Shown here: positions 63,944-64,000 of the stretch, piece after piece
How positions within the stretch are numbered: position 1 is the first letter of the stretch
Layout: each line of letters opens with the position of its first letter
NCBI GenBank assembly: GCA_946555455.1
Contig: CAMNSU010000001.1
Location: 119,017 to 183,016 of the forward strand
Length of the DNA stretch: 64,000 bases
Source of the DNA: an uncultured Clostridia bacterium
GTDB taxonomy: Bacteria; Bacillota; Clostridia; RUG12999
Direction: 5' to 3'
The notes under the pieces: model-generated
Databases searched by the model: none
The model's input: only the letters and a program-made list of their open reading frames with translations
What the model was told of the DNA's origin: nothing
Made by a program: the position numbers and the translations under genes

Positions 63944-64000
63944 GAGCTGGCAAATACCTAATTTTCCAGGCAGTCGCCCGCCAAGTATCGTCGGCGTGAT
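63944..64000 (-). rRNA. 5S ribosomal RNA, 3' part (runs off right edge)
   Basis: The minus strand reads CGCCGACGATACTTGG, CGGGCGACTGCCTGG, AAAATTAGG and TATTTGCCAGC, which is the 3' half of 5S rRNA (helices IV and V and the closing helix I strand). The remainder and the 23S and 16S genes would lie to the right. Confidence 0.9.

Overview
The window looks like the chromosome of a Gram-positive Bacillota, most likely a gut or anaerobe-type Clostridia. The signs are SLH-anchored surface proteins, AGGAGG-type ribosome binding sites, sigma-A promoters with 17-18 nt spacers, a Firmicutes-style THF riboswitch and infC leader, TrmFO (the folate-dependent tRNA m5U54 enzyme), CsoR/CopA, and sugar-responsive AraC regulators with a transmembrane sensor half. 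GC is moderate in the core genes and clearly lower in the last 5 kb. No genus can be named from the sequence alone.

Layout. 1-5,350: the 5' part of an AraC-type membrane sensor (runs off the left edge), then a probably abundant S-layer-type SLH protein behind a consensus promoter, and a long intergenic region with a structured GC-rich island. 5,354-18,964: core housekeeping genes, namely pyrG, a THF-riboswitch-controlled folT, dprA-topA-trmFO, trmH, ktrB-ktrA, infC-rpmI-rplT with an L20-type leader, and a ParB/Noc-like gene. 19,322-26,485: nitroreductase, aminotransferase, flavin reductase, the copA-csoR copper module with a recognisable operator, and mnmG. 26,559-36,117: membrane and secreted proteins of unknown role, a double-HTH regulator, a DUF2264 protein, a YyaL-type thioredoxin-domain protein, a candidate small RNA, a lipoprotein and a beta-propeller glycosidase. 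36,138-53,307: one leftward operon that starts with a solute-binding lipoprotein and continues with four very large exported SLH proteins (discoidin/Ig-like, S-layer-like, discoidin/Ig/concanavalin-like, heparinase-II/III-like). It lies directly downstream of an 802-codon frame for an AraC sensor-regulator, which is divergent from a GH29 alpha-L-fucosidase. 58,084-62,878: accessory genes (SLOG protein, a zinc-ribbon gene split by a small transposon-like element, an XRE regulator, a two-gene membrane module, a Nudix hydrolase, a GIY-YIG protein). 63,159-64,000: tRNA-Glu, tRNA-Met and the 3' end of a 5S rRNA, i.e. the tail of an rRNA operon on the minus strand.

How it works together. The surface operon, the AraC sensor, the fucosidase, the beta-propeller enzyme and the DUF2264 protein read as a system for binding and cutting an external polysaccharide at the cell surface. 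The ABC permeases that would normally accompany the solute-binding protein are not in the window.

The least expected content is non-coding. First, there is a family of 23-32 bp imperfect palindromes (core GTCRA or its variants), often overlapping stop codons. Second, a 275 bp relative of these palindromes, with 26 bp terminal inverted repeats and a TA duplication, interrupts a gene whose frame is restored exactly by removing it. Third, there is a promoter-to-hairpin small RNA candidate with a C-rich loop at 34,218-34,415.
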